In this document: positions 1 through 12,000 of the stretch, piece by piece
Numbering within the stretch: position 1 is the first letter of the stretch
How the letters are laid out: each line of letters starts with the position of its first letter
Source of the DNA: Auanema rhodensis
Lineage: Eukaryota; Nematoda; Chromadorea; Rhabditida; Rhabditidae
Direction of reading: 5' to 3'
DNA length: 64,000 nt
NCBI GenBank assembly: GCA_964057225.1
Contig: OZ059895.1
Location: forward strand, 6,262,001 to 6,326,000
Translations under genes and position numbers: made by a program
Notes under the pieces: generated by a model
What the model was told of the DNA's origin: nothing
Seen by the model: only the letters and a program-made list of their open reading frames with translations
The model's database searches: none

Positions 1-842
1 TTCAGAAACTCTTATATTAGACTTGGTTTGTATGTAGTTGGCACTCATCAAGCTCTTGTATAAAGACTGAAGCAGTGTGTTCAACCTATATTCAGGTCAC
101 ACTACATACTACCTAGCTGCTCAATACAATTTGAGTAGAAACTATGGAACATAGCTGGAAAACAAACACGCAGGCATATTACATAACATGCTTTCCATAT
201 TGTTAATGAAATCTCAGAAAAGATAAACATTTTTCTGATTCATAAGAATGACTACAGTGCTAGTATCATTAAGTTCCATAACTTACTTAATTAGCTTTCG
301 ATGATATGATACAGAGCAAATTGGAACCAATTATCACAATACTTTTTTTCTTCTAGCAGACATAATAGACTTTTCAAATGAATTTTTAGAAATAATAGAA
401 AAAAGATACAAGTGATATTAATAGCTATAGACACACAATGCAACACATAGATTTTGAAACCGCAGTATCAAGAACATATTTAAATCATATTGAAAAAAAC
501 AAATATAGTTAATATTATACACAATTTTTAAATGAAAAAATATAGACAGAAAATACGATATCAATATCTTAAAATAATTTTATATTGTATGTAAGATCGT
601 TGTTGACAGGCTCTATTAAAAATATATAATAGCACTTATATATCACATGTGCATCATATAGAAGTATAACTTACTCTAAGAACAGAAATAAAATATAGTG
701 ATTTTCTTATAATCCATACAAATACATCAAAGACCAATATAATTTTATTTTTATCCATACAAAACTTATTTATTTATCATTCATGGATAATTATATCTGT
801 CTGTTCGTACTGTAGACTGTAGCAAAGGCTTGAGACGCGCCC
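1..842. other. Gene-free upstream region
   Basis: AT-rich sequence with no long open frame and no recognisable exon on either strand. It may hold the distal promoter of the coiled-coil gene at 1071 or the end of a gene outside the window. Confidence 0.5.
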
Positions 843-867
843 TTTGGCGAAACAATCTGGCGCGAAA
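843..867. promoter_or_regulatory. E2F-like site pair upstream of coiled-coil gene
   Basis: TGGCGCGAAA at 858-867 is the exact reverse complement of the E2F/DP consensus TTTCGCGCCA, and TTTGGCGAAA at 843-852 is a second, looser match. They sit in a small GC-rich patch about 205 bp before the ATG at 1071. E2F-type sites recruit E2F/DP and the DREAM complex at cell-cycle genes; use here is inferred from the motif and position only. Confidence 0.5.
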
Positions 868-1070
868 AATCAAATTTCATATGTTGCGGCAATTACGCTT
901 ATTAGGTTATTATCATCATCTTAACACTATCAATTACTAATTTTTCACTTTTAATGCATCGAATTATTGAAAACGTGTAATAAGAGCATAGCCAACTGTC
1001 TTGCTCATTGCAAATTATATTTTAATTGTGTTTTGAAGTCGTCTAAAGTTAAAATTTTAAAAGGGTTAAC

Positions 1071-4000
1071 ATGTCTTCGCCTGAAAGAATCATGGAAAAT
1101 AATGAAAATATAAGTAATGTTTCAACTGTGGACTCAAAAACTCCTCAACCCACCAGACAGGTAACACAATAGTTAATTTATTTTCTAATTTGCTTTTTTT
1201 AGGGAAAGAGAGTTCCTACTGAGAGTCCCTATTCCTGGGCCACTCCATCACATAGGAAACCATTGAAACAAGTATATCTTATTCTTTTGATATTTATACG
1301 TATATTTCTTAGTCCCGGCAGCCAACTTTTGTCGATGATATTAACTTGGAACAAACGTTTCTCGAGCAAGATACTATCATGATGTTTCCCAAGAGCGGTT
1401 TGCTAAATCTTAAAATTTTTCTTTGTAAATTTTGCTTGTTCTAGACTCTATTAGTTTTTGTGAAAATACTCCATCTAGGGAAGGAAACGAAAATATTAAA
1501 GTTTTTTTGAATCCGTTTCATCGTTAACTTTTTTTTATTCATAGATTTTTGGTGATATGTCTCCTACACATTTTCCTGATCAAGAAATTGAGGCGAATGA
1601 TTCATCGAAAAAGTATATATTTTTCGAAATAAAAGTATTTTTATTGTTGTTCAGAGATTCTTTGGATCAAATCTTTGACTCAGCTAGTAACCAAGGCGAT
1701 ATTGTGGACGCTACGGTCGATCCTGTAGATGTTGCTGGACCAACAAACTCTTTATCGGATGTAGCTAATGAAAACTGTCTGGAAAACTCTACTGTTCCTG
1801 ACACCAACGAGGATGAAGGTATACGCAAAAATATTTTTGATTTTCGTTCAAAGGTCAAGATTATATTACAGACACTGAAAAAGTAACTGATGATGATAAT
1901 GTTCTTGCCTCCGATTTAGCTTCGTTGCAAGAATTGGGATTGTTTGCGGATATGCCTGTCCAGGAATCGAAGGACTTTGCCGCTGAAATGGCATCAGCAG
2001 ATGAGCCATCTTACTTAGATTTTCAAATGGCTGCCCTTCACGTTCCTTCGGATTTATCTTCTGAGCTAGCTGTCGCTGAGACTTCTACTTACGTCCCAAC
2101 CGCGCAAAATGATGACGAGGAAACTTGCACCAGTTTTACGCTTTTCCAAGAATCTTCCGATCTAACAAATGAGATGGGGGACACTTTGATACCTTCGGAC
2201 CCTGAAATAACTACAAAATCGTTGGCAGAATCAACTTTGGAAAATTCTCTAAAGGAATCTGATAATAATTTGGAATCAAGCGCAATAAACTCATCTGCGT
2301 TGAATATTCCCGTTGAACCATCTACCGCACCTGACTGTTCAGTTCCTGATTTTGAAATGGCTTACGAAGAAAAATGTTCTGACTTGGCTTCTGAATTGGC
2401 AACCGCTGAAGAATCTAATTTTAACGCTGTTATGGATGATGTTGAAAACTCTGCTTCTGAGTTTGCAGTGGAGCAGCCAGTCATGGAAGAAACTTGTCTG
2501 CCTACATCTGATAGTGCGAATGAAATAACTGTTCCCGAAGAAGGTTCTAACTTTACTTCAGAAAATATCTCCGTTCAAGGATCATCTGATTTTTCTTCGG
2601 AAGTAGCTACAGTAAACGAGAATTTTGATTTATTGACAGAGTTCACTGTATTTCAGGAATCTAACACTATTACTGAGATGGTTGCAGATGAGGAGTTGAA
2701 AAATGATCAAGAAACCTTGAGTATTCCTGTCGAGATCCCAGCCATAGAAGACATTTCCGGTTTTTCTGGTTCAGAGTTTTGTTTTGCAACCAAATTGATT
2801 ACAGAGAAACAGATTTATGAAAATTCTGATGAGAATGCACCGGACCAAGAATTATCAAACATGACCGATGAAAATGTTTCTGCTTCTGAACCTACTGACA
2901 TGGTCGATGAAAATGTTTCTGCTTCTGAACCTACTGACATGGTCGATGAGACTGTTTCTGCTTCTGAACCTACTGACATGGTCGATGAGACTGTTTCTGC
3001 TTCTGAACCTACTGACATGGTCGACGAGAATGTTTCTGCTCCTGAACTAACTGACATGGTCGATGAGAATGTTACTGCTTCTGAATTAACTGACATGGTT
3101 GAACAGAATGTTACTGCTTCTGAATTAACTGACATGGTTGAACAGAATGTTACTGCTTCTGAATTAACTGACATGGTTGAAAAGAATGTTTCTGCTCCTG
3201 AACCAACTGACATGGTTGAAGAGAATGTTTCTGCTCCTGAACCAACTGACATGGTCGATGAGGATGTTTCTGCTCCTGAATCATCTGAAGTGAATGATGA
3301 AAGTATTGTTGCTCCAGACTTGTCCAAAGTAGCTGATGAGAGTGTTTCTGTTCCCGAAATTAATATGCTAGAAGAGGGATCCGATTTAGCTGCCGAGCTT
3401 GATGCTGTTCAAGGATCTGATCTATCTGCGGATATGGCAGCAGCGGACCTCACTTCCAATTTGGTGGTAGAGATGGAGCATTCTGAATCGTCAGATCTGG
3501 CAATCGAACTGTCTGTAACGGATAACATCCCTGAAGAAAAAACTGAGATGGAAATCAAAGAAACATCGTCGGAAATCGGTATTGTTATCTACATATTTAG
3601 ATTTGTATGTAAACAAATTTTAGCTACTGAAATAGTTGAGTCTTCTGTTTCTCCTGATCAAGAATCATCTCAATTTGTGAAAATGGAAATTAATAATGAA
3701 CAATCTGGTATACTCGAGACTGAAAACGAAAGTGCTCGTGATGAAATTCCTTTCGAAACCTCGGGTGTTGAAACTGCTCATGAAATTTCTGGAAGATCAA
3801 TCGGAAAATCCAATGCTGATATTTCTATTATTCGTCCTGATGAGGATTCAGCTCTCGAAGACATGGTGGGTAAATCGTGAACTTATTTTCTATTTTCAAT
3901 TTAGATGGAGTCTGAGGGTCGTGACATGTTCGATGTTACTAAAGATATGCACACTTTCCCTTCACCTAGCAAAGGAAACTTTTCGGATTCTATGTAATTG

Positions 4001-7000
4001 TTTAAATCTTGATAATTTTCTTATTTTATAATTGAAGGGTCGAGTTCTTGATTTTGGAAAACAATATATCCCGAGAACTTGAGGGTAGCATGGGACAAGA
4101 ATTGACTGACACCAATACCAACACTATTCAAAGCGACCAGGTAATGTTTTATACTGTAAAATCGTTCAATCTCAATTATATAGGCAGACTTATTGCAGTC
4201 AGAAAACATAAAACTGAAAAGTAAGTTGTTAAATGAAAATATTTATCATGGTTTGGCTTTAGATGAAGAGCTTACATACCTAACTGATACTAATATAAGT
4301 CTTGTTGAAAAAATAGCTCTTTTGGAAAACGAAATGGAGCAAATCAAAATAGAACATAACAGTCAAATAAGTTTTCTATATAACATGCCTAAATAATATT
4401 TAGTTTTAAGTGGAATCTGTTACTTCTAAGTTGATTAATACTACGAAGGAATTGGATTCATTAAGATTCGATAGGTTATTTTTGTTCTCTCACTTTTCTT
4501 AATTTTATTATTGTAGGAACAGCGAAAAGAACATTGAGTTTAATGAACGTGTTTCTGAACTTGAACGCACTGTCAAAGAATCTGCTTGTGTAGTAGCAGA
4601 GCTAAGAATGAAATTAGATCAGAAGAACAATGAATTGTAAGCTTAACTGTGGTTTGATATTTTAAGCTTTCTTAAAGAATTGCTGCTGAGAATGCAGCTA
4701 ACGAAGCCAAGATGCTTTCTTTTGAAATGCAGGAACGATTAGTCGCAGATACTGGATTTTTAACTGATGATTTACAAAGAAAAAAGGAACAGATACTCTC
4801 TCTACAGCGGGAATTGGATCAATGGCGAGGAAAGGTCTCGTCCAATGACGATACCGTGGAGGAGTTATTTGTTTATGTTAAGAACAATTTCGAATCAAGC
4901 TGGAATGACATGTTGGTGAAATCCACTGTTGAAAACATAATATATTATGTTCAGAAGTGGAGATGATGAAGACGATAGTGAAGCTAAACTTCAAAATACT
5001 CGCAAGAGACTTGTTGGATTTAAGCAATTCGTTGATGAACTTGAGAAGGCTAAGTATGTTTTTCTTTCATAATTTATGGTCATATAAGATGTAACAATTC
5101 AAGAACTACGAGCGCAAATCTTTTGGAAGAATCTCAGAAGAGCATGTCTGATCTCTCTGCTGAATTCGAAGTTGTGAAATCTACTCTTTTAGCTAAGGAT
5201 ACTGAACTCAATTCTCTTCGTGAATCAATGCAAGCATGCGATATTTAAAAAAAAATTGAAGCAAATATTTTAGCCGTTCTGAGGGAGATTGTTCTTCTTC
5301 GTTGATTAAGGATCTTGAATCTCAAGTGTCATCTTTAACTTCACAACTCTCTGCAGCACGTGAAGAGTTAATAGCAATAGAGGAAGATCGGTTTGTTTTT
5401 TAAAAGTTGTATACGATATAAGTGTTTCTTTCGATTATAGTAAAGAAGTAACATCTGTGTTTGAAAATAAGGTTTCCCTAATTAATAATGAGCTTGACAC
5501 AGTTAGAGCACAGTTCTCAGAGGAAACTGAAAAGCTACGGTACTTGTCCATTTGTTTGTCTTACTAACATACCCTTTAACAGAACTGAGCACCAAGAAGC
5601 TTTAGAAGTACTCAATGCCAAATCTGTTGATATTCAAGAAAAATTATCTTTAACTGAAGCCGAATTGGCTGAGGCTAAATCTTCTTGGTAAATTTAAATT
5701 TCTGACGTCTTGTGCAATTTTTCGTTCAATTTTTTCCGTGCATGAATGCAGAAATGTTTAAAGCTTGTTACTCGAGAAATATTTCAGCGAAAAGGAAAAG
5801 ATCAACCTTGCGAATACTCTCGAAGAAATTGCTGAACTCAAGGCTTCTATTGAAACCAAAACTGACCTTCTTACTTTAAAGGAGGAAGAGCTTCAAACAG
5901 TACAGGCTAAGAAGTATGTTCAATGTTCATTATATTTGAAAAAGTATAATTTTAGTGCGGAATTGGAAGAAGCGCTCAAGAGCAATAATGAAACAGAACA
6001 GAAGCTAATTGATGCGACTTCAAAGATTGCCAATTATGAATCTGAGAAGTCTACCATTTGCGAAGAATTGTATGATTTTGTCGTATAAAAAGGATGCAAG
6101 GCAGACTTTTCAGGGATGAAGCTAAGGCCAAATTATGTTTGGAAATAGAGAACAAAAATTCGCTCATTCAAGAACTTGATGTTATCAAAGAAACATTAGA
6201 AGCCACTACCCGGGAATTATCTTCTAAAGAAAAGGAATTGTCTGAGATTTCTGCTACTAAGTTTGCTTAGCTGTTAAATGTTATTTCAACTTTTTCTTAC
6301 AGGGAAGAATTAGTTAGTACTTCAACCAAACTCTCTGAAATTGAAAAAGATCTCATAGAAGCTGTTTCAAAGACTACATATTTGGAAAATGATTTATCCA
6401 TTGCTAAAGAAGAATTGTAAGAATTTCTCAGAAATTCAATTATCTGTTTTTTCTAGAACCGAAAAAAGCAATAAGTTGGAAGAGGAAGTTCAAAAGGCAG
6501 TTTCATTGTCCAATGAGATTGGTATGTTAAAGAAATCAATGGAAGAGTCTGCTGAAGCTCTCAAAGCTAAAGATGAGCAACTTCAGGTTGCTATTGCTGC
6601 CAGGTTTCGTATACACTTATACGTTTTGTTATTCCTCATATTTAGAGATGAGTTAGCAGAATCTGCCAGAATGGCTGATGAGCTAGGTAAGAAAGTTGTC
6701 GAAGCAACTTCTAAAATTTCCTATTTGGAAACCGAGCTTAATGATGCTCAAGAGTTGCTGTATGTTATTTGCAATTTGTACTGTTTTGTATATATGTCTA
6801 TTTTAAGTTCTGAGGAGCAGAAAAAGGTTAATGCTCACAAGCAAGCTGTTGTAGAGAAAGATCAGGAATGTGAAACGTTGAGAAAAGATCTAACCGCAGC
6901 TAGTCAGCTTCTCTCTTTGAAGGAAGAAGAGTATAAGTCTCAATCTTCAGAATTAGAATCTCTTCGCGAATGCAGGTATTTGAAAAATGTTAAATACATT

Positions 7001-8750
7001 TGTTATCTCATTGTTTTAGTGACAAAATGAACGAAATGGTTTCTAATATGACATCTACCCAAAATAAGGATCGTCAGGAGCTTGACGCTGCTAATGCTAA
7101 AATTGCAGATATTCAGACAAAATTAGCAGAAGCAGAAAAGGAAAAGTAAGGGAATATGCATGATACTCATATAAATTTGACTAGGGATAATGCTCGTGAA
7201 GAGAATGAGACTGCTCTCGAAAAGATTTCTCTGCTTAATAGTGAACTTAGCGCTTTGAAAGAAGCTTATGAAGCCTCTAAGAAGCTGCTAGAGGAAAAAG
7301 ATCAAGAACTAAAAACTGCAGGAACTAATAAGTATGATCACTTTTAAAATTTTTGAATTTATGAAAAATATTGAAGTTCCGAACTTGATGAGTTGAAAGA
7401 AAAGCTTGTTCTTCGCGAAAAGGAGTTTTCTGAAAAATTATCAATGTACGAACAGTCTGCTGCTACCGCGGAAGAAAAATAGTTAGTAGATAACAAACTT
7501 ACTGCTAATAACTGCAAATATTTCAGTTCTTCATTAAACTTAGAACTTCAATGTGAGATCGCTAAAGTTTCTGGCCTTGAGAAAGAGAGGTATTTTCTGA
7601 AATACTTTAATGAATGAAAATATGAAATTCAGGGATACATACGCAGCTCAAATTTCGGTCGGTCGTGAAACTCTTCAAAAGTTAGAAGAAGAAAATAAAG
7701 TTCACACGGAAACCATAGCAAAAGTAGGTTCCTTACTTAAAAATCAACTAATTAGTCAGTTTTAGCTCACTGCTGAATGCTCAGAACTTACAACATTTAA
7801 AGCAAAGGCTGTCGAAAACGAAGAGCAAAAAGAGCTGCTTACCTCAGAAGTATTTTTTTTTGTTTTCTTTTTCATTATTTTATTTCTCTTATCAGAATTT
7901 AAATCTCAATAACCGCTTGTTGCAACATGTAGATGAGAAGAAAGCATTGAATTTGGAGCTCTCTCAATCTAGAGCTGAAGTGTTAGTTAATTTTATCTGT
8001 TTGTAAAACATTTTTCTATTTCAGCTCTTCTTTGAAGAACTCTCTTGAAGCAATGAAGCTACAGATAGATTCTAACGATTCATCGTCGTTAAAATCTGAA
8101 ATAGAAAAGAAACAGGTATAATTGTTTTTTTTAATGATATTTGTGTTTTTTTTTAGAAATATATTGAAGATCTTGAAAATAAGAGTCAATTGAAAGAAGA
8201 AGAGGTTGAGCGCTTGTATAAGGTTTTTTATATTTGTAATCCTGTATTTGTACTTTTTGTCTAGATGTGCGACGAATTCGATGATATTGAATCGGAATTG
8301 AAACAGACTATTGCTGATTTAGAGGATGAACTTAATGAGCTTAAACGCAAAAATGGTGATCTTCCTCCATTGCAGCCAGGTCTTCTAGACGTTATTAAAC
8401 AAGGGTAACAAATATTTTGTGAAACAACCCATTTTTGCTTCTTCTATTCAGTGTAAATCCATTAACTCCCAACACTTCTACTGCTAAGGTAGATATAACA
8501 ACTGTACCCGAAGAGGATATGGAGGTGCGTTCTTATCATATATCAAAAACTAAAAAAGTTTTTGTAGGAAGGAGAAGGATTCTCTTCAGCTCCCTCATCA
8601 CCTACAAGAAAAAATCCAGAAATGGACGTAAGCAATATGCTTGACAATGTGACAATGAGCACAACAATGTACAAGAAAATACATGCTGATACATCGATGA
8701 GAAGTCCACAAGCTAAAGATGCTAACTCTAGCCGATGCGCACAGCAATAA
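1071..8750 (+). CDS. Large acidic-repeat and coiled-coil protein, function unknown
   Basis: A many-exon gene read from the ATG at 1071 to the TAA at 8748-8750. Exon joins followed by eye include 1071-1160, 1203-1271, 1313-1397, 1445-1500, 1545-1612, 1655-1818, 1872-3578, 3624-3865 and 3905-3993. The N terminus carries several S/T-P sites (SPER, TPQP, SPYS, TPSH). The long exon 1872-3578 is acidic and built from degenerate SDL..E.A..E units plus a 13-residue tandem repeat. From about 4.0 to 8.4 kb, roughly 20 short exons encode heptad-rich E/K/L coiled coil. The tail is Ser/Thr-rich with LTPNTS and SPTRKNP. One splice around 4861-4955 could not be resolved. I do not recognise an orthologue; a centrosome, spindle or chromosome-axis scaffold would fit the coiled coil, S/T-P sites and E2F-like promoter, but that is inference. 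Confidence 0.8.
2867..3256 (+). repeat. In-frame 39-bp tandem repeat, ten clear copies
   Basis: Each 39-bp unit encodes a 13-residue unit of the form DENVSASEPTDMV. Copies 1-4 are nearly identical, 5-10 diverge (VTASEL, VSAPEP, EQN, EKN), and two to three decayed copies run on to about 3364. Every unit is a multiple of three, so copy-number change keeps the frame. The antisense frame is also open over the array, which is a by-product of the repeat. Confidence 0.95.
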
Positions 8751-9018
8751 GTGAAGTTTTATTAATTTTATCTTACAAATCTCTATTAATTCACTAATTT
8801 CACATTCTATATTCGGCATGTACAGAATGTTATAACTAATCTCATTGAATTATGCATATCAGTTGTAATTAATTTTTTTCAAATATTTCTGTGAGTCATA
8901 AAGTTTTCTAGCGTTTTATTGTACTGTTTCGCAATCAATGTATATCACGTCATCAACAATTATTTTTCAAAGCTAGTTAATGTCCTTAATTTGATGCTGA
9001 TTTCAAGATTAAACAAAT

Positions 9019-12000
9019 ATGTTGGTTTCTGATAATTCTGATTACCATATCCCTTCTGAAAGCCCATATTTCTATCCTTTTCTACGCTTGTATTGGGATG
9101 AAATTCAAAAATTCTTAAGATCCGATAATGATTTTGTGTATTTTCGAGAGCTAGGACCTCACTTAGGTATGTTTAAAAAATGAATTTTAATTTATGGTTT
9201 TGGTTGTCAGAAGCTGAAAATAAACAATATCTACAATATGTGTTACGGGTTTTGTCTGATGCCACTGCTGTTGTGAGCCAGTATCATAAAGGGAAAACTT
9301 TGAAGAGCCGGAGAAGGTGAAATGGTGAAAACAGATTAAGTTTTCAATAGGTTTTAGAAGGTTGAATGAGGAAGATGATGCCAAGGATCGTGAAGATTTG
9401 AAAAGAAGTCAAGAGGCTGAGATTAGAACTCAAGCCAATGAACTAAGGGTTTCTTAAAAACAGAAATGAAATTTGATGATATCGTGCTTTAGGAACAGGT
9501 TATAACAGCATTTGTTCGCAGACTGCTGTTTGACAAGGGAGGAATGAAAAAGCTTGACCAAATTTTATATGAAAGTAACTAAAACATAATAACGCATACA
9601 TTTCAAAATAATATCTTCAGAGCAAACTGTTTTGTGGAAAAAGATTCATCTACCACGAAAAGGTTCAGTAGAATCCGTGGTCCAGGTATTTCTACAAAAC
9701 TTTTTCAAATTAGATACGGAAACAGAAGGCAGTGATCCATATTTTCTTGACAGGTTTAGGAATACAGCAATAATTAGTTTATTCAAGTATCATTTTAAGA
9801 ATTGTTACTAGTTTCCAGCCTTATCAGGTACAGAAATATCTGTTTAATAAGTTCAAAACTACTACCAGTATCTGGCTAAAATTCCTTAAAAAAATGTCAT
9901 CATTTGGTATGAATTTTCACTGAATTAAGCTACTTTTGTTTGTTTATCCAGAAGAGGATAAAAATAATTTTGTTGACACTCAGAGATGGTCAAGAGTTTT
10001 TCTACGCTCTTTACCAGGAGTTGCTTTTACGACAGAAGATTGGTAAATAAAGAATTATTGAAAATGTTTAAAAATATGTTTTTAGGTTTTATGATATTGT
10101 TGAGGCTTGTTCTCATGATCCATATAACTCTGCTGTATTGCTTTATCTTTTGCCAAATTATGAAGAGGTTCTATGTAAGTTAAACCATGGTATGTGCAAG
10201 TAACTATTTCAATTATCAGCAAATCGGGCCGCGGAATTAAGAGCATATAAGGTTAAACGATCTGTAGAAGCTACGCCTGTTATTGAAGTTGCTGATCCAG
10301 ATCAACCGAAAGAACTAAGGCCACCTAGTGATTATATTTCAAAAAGAGGTGAATGCAAATATTCTTGTGAAACTTATTTTTTGTTTTCAGAGCCGGACGT
10401 ATTGAGTGAGCCTGATGAGTTAGTTCTCAGACCTTATCAAGATGAGCTGGTCATTACATTTGCCTCTTTATTATAGTAAAGGTGTCTATTTAGGTCAGCA
10501 AAGCTATTGAACCAGATGCAGGGAATGTAGTGATTTGTGCTCCAACAGGTTCAGGAAAGACAGAAGTCGCTGTGTTTATTGCTATGCTTCATATAGAAAG
10601 AAGAATGAGAGAAGGAAAAGCTAGTAGAGTAGGATTTATCCCTGTTATCATAACTTTTGATTTTGATTTTGTTTATTAGGTTGTTATGCTCGTTCCAAAA
10701 GTACCGTTGGTTAATCAGCAAAAAGCACGATTCCACAAATATTGTCGTGGAAAATATTACGTTGACGGTTTCCATGGTCTAGAAAAACCAAAAGGAATTG
10801 ATGCTAGTGAAATTTTCTTGTGTGCTGATATCCTCATCATGACTCCACAAATTTTATTGTTTATACCTTTTTAGCAACATGACTTGATTTTTTTCTTTTC
10901 CAGAAATATGCTTTGCAGTGTGCGTAAGAGTGAAAGAATTTATGCATGTGATTTTTCTCTTTTGATTTTCGATGAGGTTTTCTTTTAAGATCTTATTACA
11001 AATTTATGTGGTTGATAGGTTCATCATTGCTCTAAAGGCCATCCATATATGAAGCTTATGCAGCGGATTATGAGTTATGAGTATGAAAAACCTCAGGTAT
11101 TCATTATAGGTTGCTTTGAAATATTTTACAAATCTAGATTATTGGCTTAACTGCTTCGTTGATTCAAAAAGGCTCACAAACAGTTGATCATGCATTAGAA
11201 GCTATTACCAATCTTTTGGCTAATGTAACAGCAACTAGTCTGAGTTGCGTTCGCAATCATATGAAAGAGTTGGAAAAATTTGTTCCAAAGCCAGCCGAAG
11301 GTTCTTTTATTTAACTAAATAGCAATTTTTCTTCATTATTACAGAATATTACAAGATTTCACAACCTATCACAAACTTCCAGAAGCTTTTATCACGGGTT
11401 ATAGCTGATATTAAGCGCATTATAAATCCAAAACTAAATGAGCTGAGGAAGAAAAATGATTTAGGCTTTTCTAAATTGCGCCAGGTATGTTGATCAAGTG
11501 TGTGTGGTTTCGCATTTTTTTATACTTTAAGAATGAAGGCAAATTCGCTAATGACTATCCAGCTAAAGTGTTCTTAGATAGTGTACGAAGTTTGGAACAA
11601 ACTATGCGCTTAATTCCTGATGTACCTTGCAAATCTGAAGTTATGACAGCTTGCAAATACTTACTGGTGAATTCAGAAGAATATTTACTTATAAATAATA
11701 GAATTTGACTCTTTCAGATTCTTGGAACATCTCTTGGAATGTCTGAGTTGATGCCTATTAAACAAGCATATGCATATTTGGATTTTGAGTTAGAGTTCCT
11801 CATAAAAAATCAATATCAATCAGAATGTTCACAATTATTCTTTGATATTTATCATAGTATGTTCTCAAGGTTGAATGCATTATATTCTTCAATCAATTTA
11901 GAAGTGAAACCAGAGCTTAAAGATATTTGTCAAAACGTGGAGACAGATTGTGAAATTTTGGAGAAGTTGAAAGTAAGTTATATTCTACTGTTTCGTTGTA

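Noticed and set aside
2867-3256. Direct repeats that might suggest a CRISPR-like array
   Set aside because: Units are contiguous and coding, without unique spacers, in a eukaryotic gene.
2815-3327. 170-residue antisense frame over the tandem repeat
   Set aside because: The 39-bp unit keeps both strands open; the plus-strand frame continues into flanking exons and the antisense one does not.
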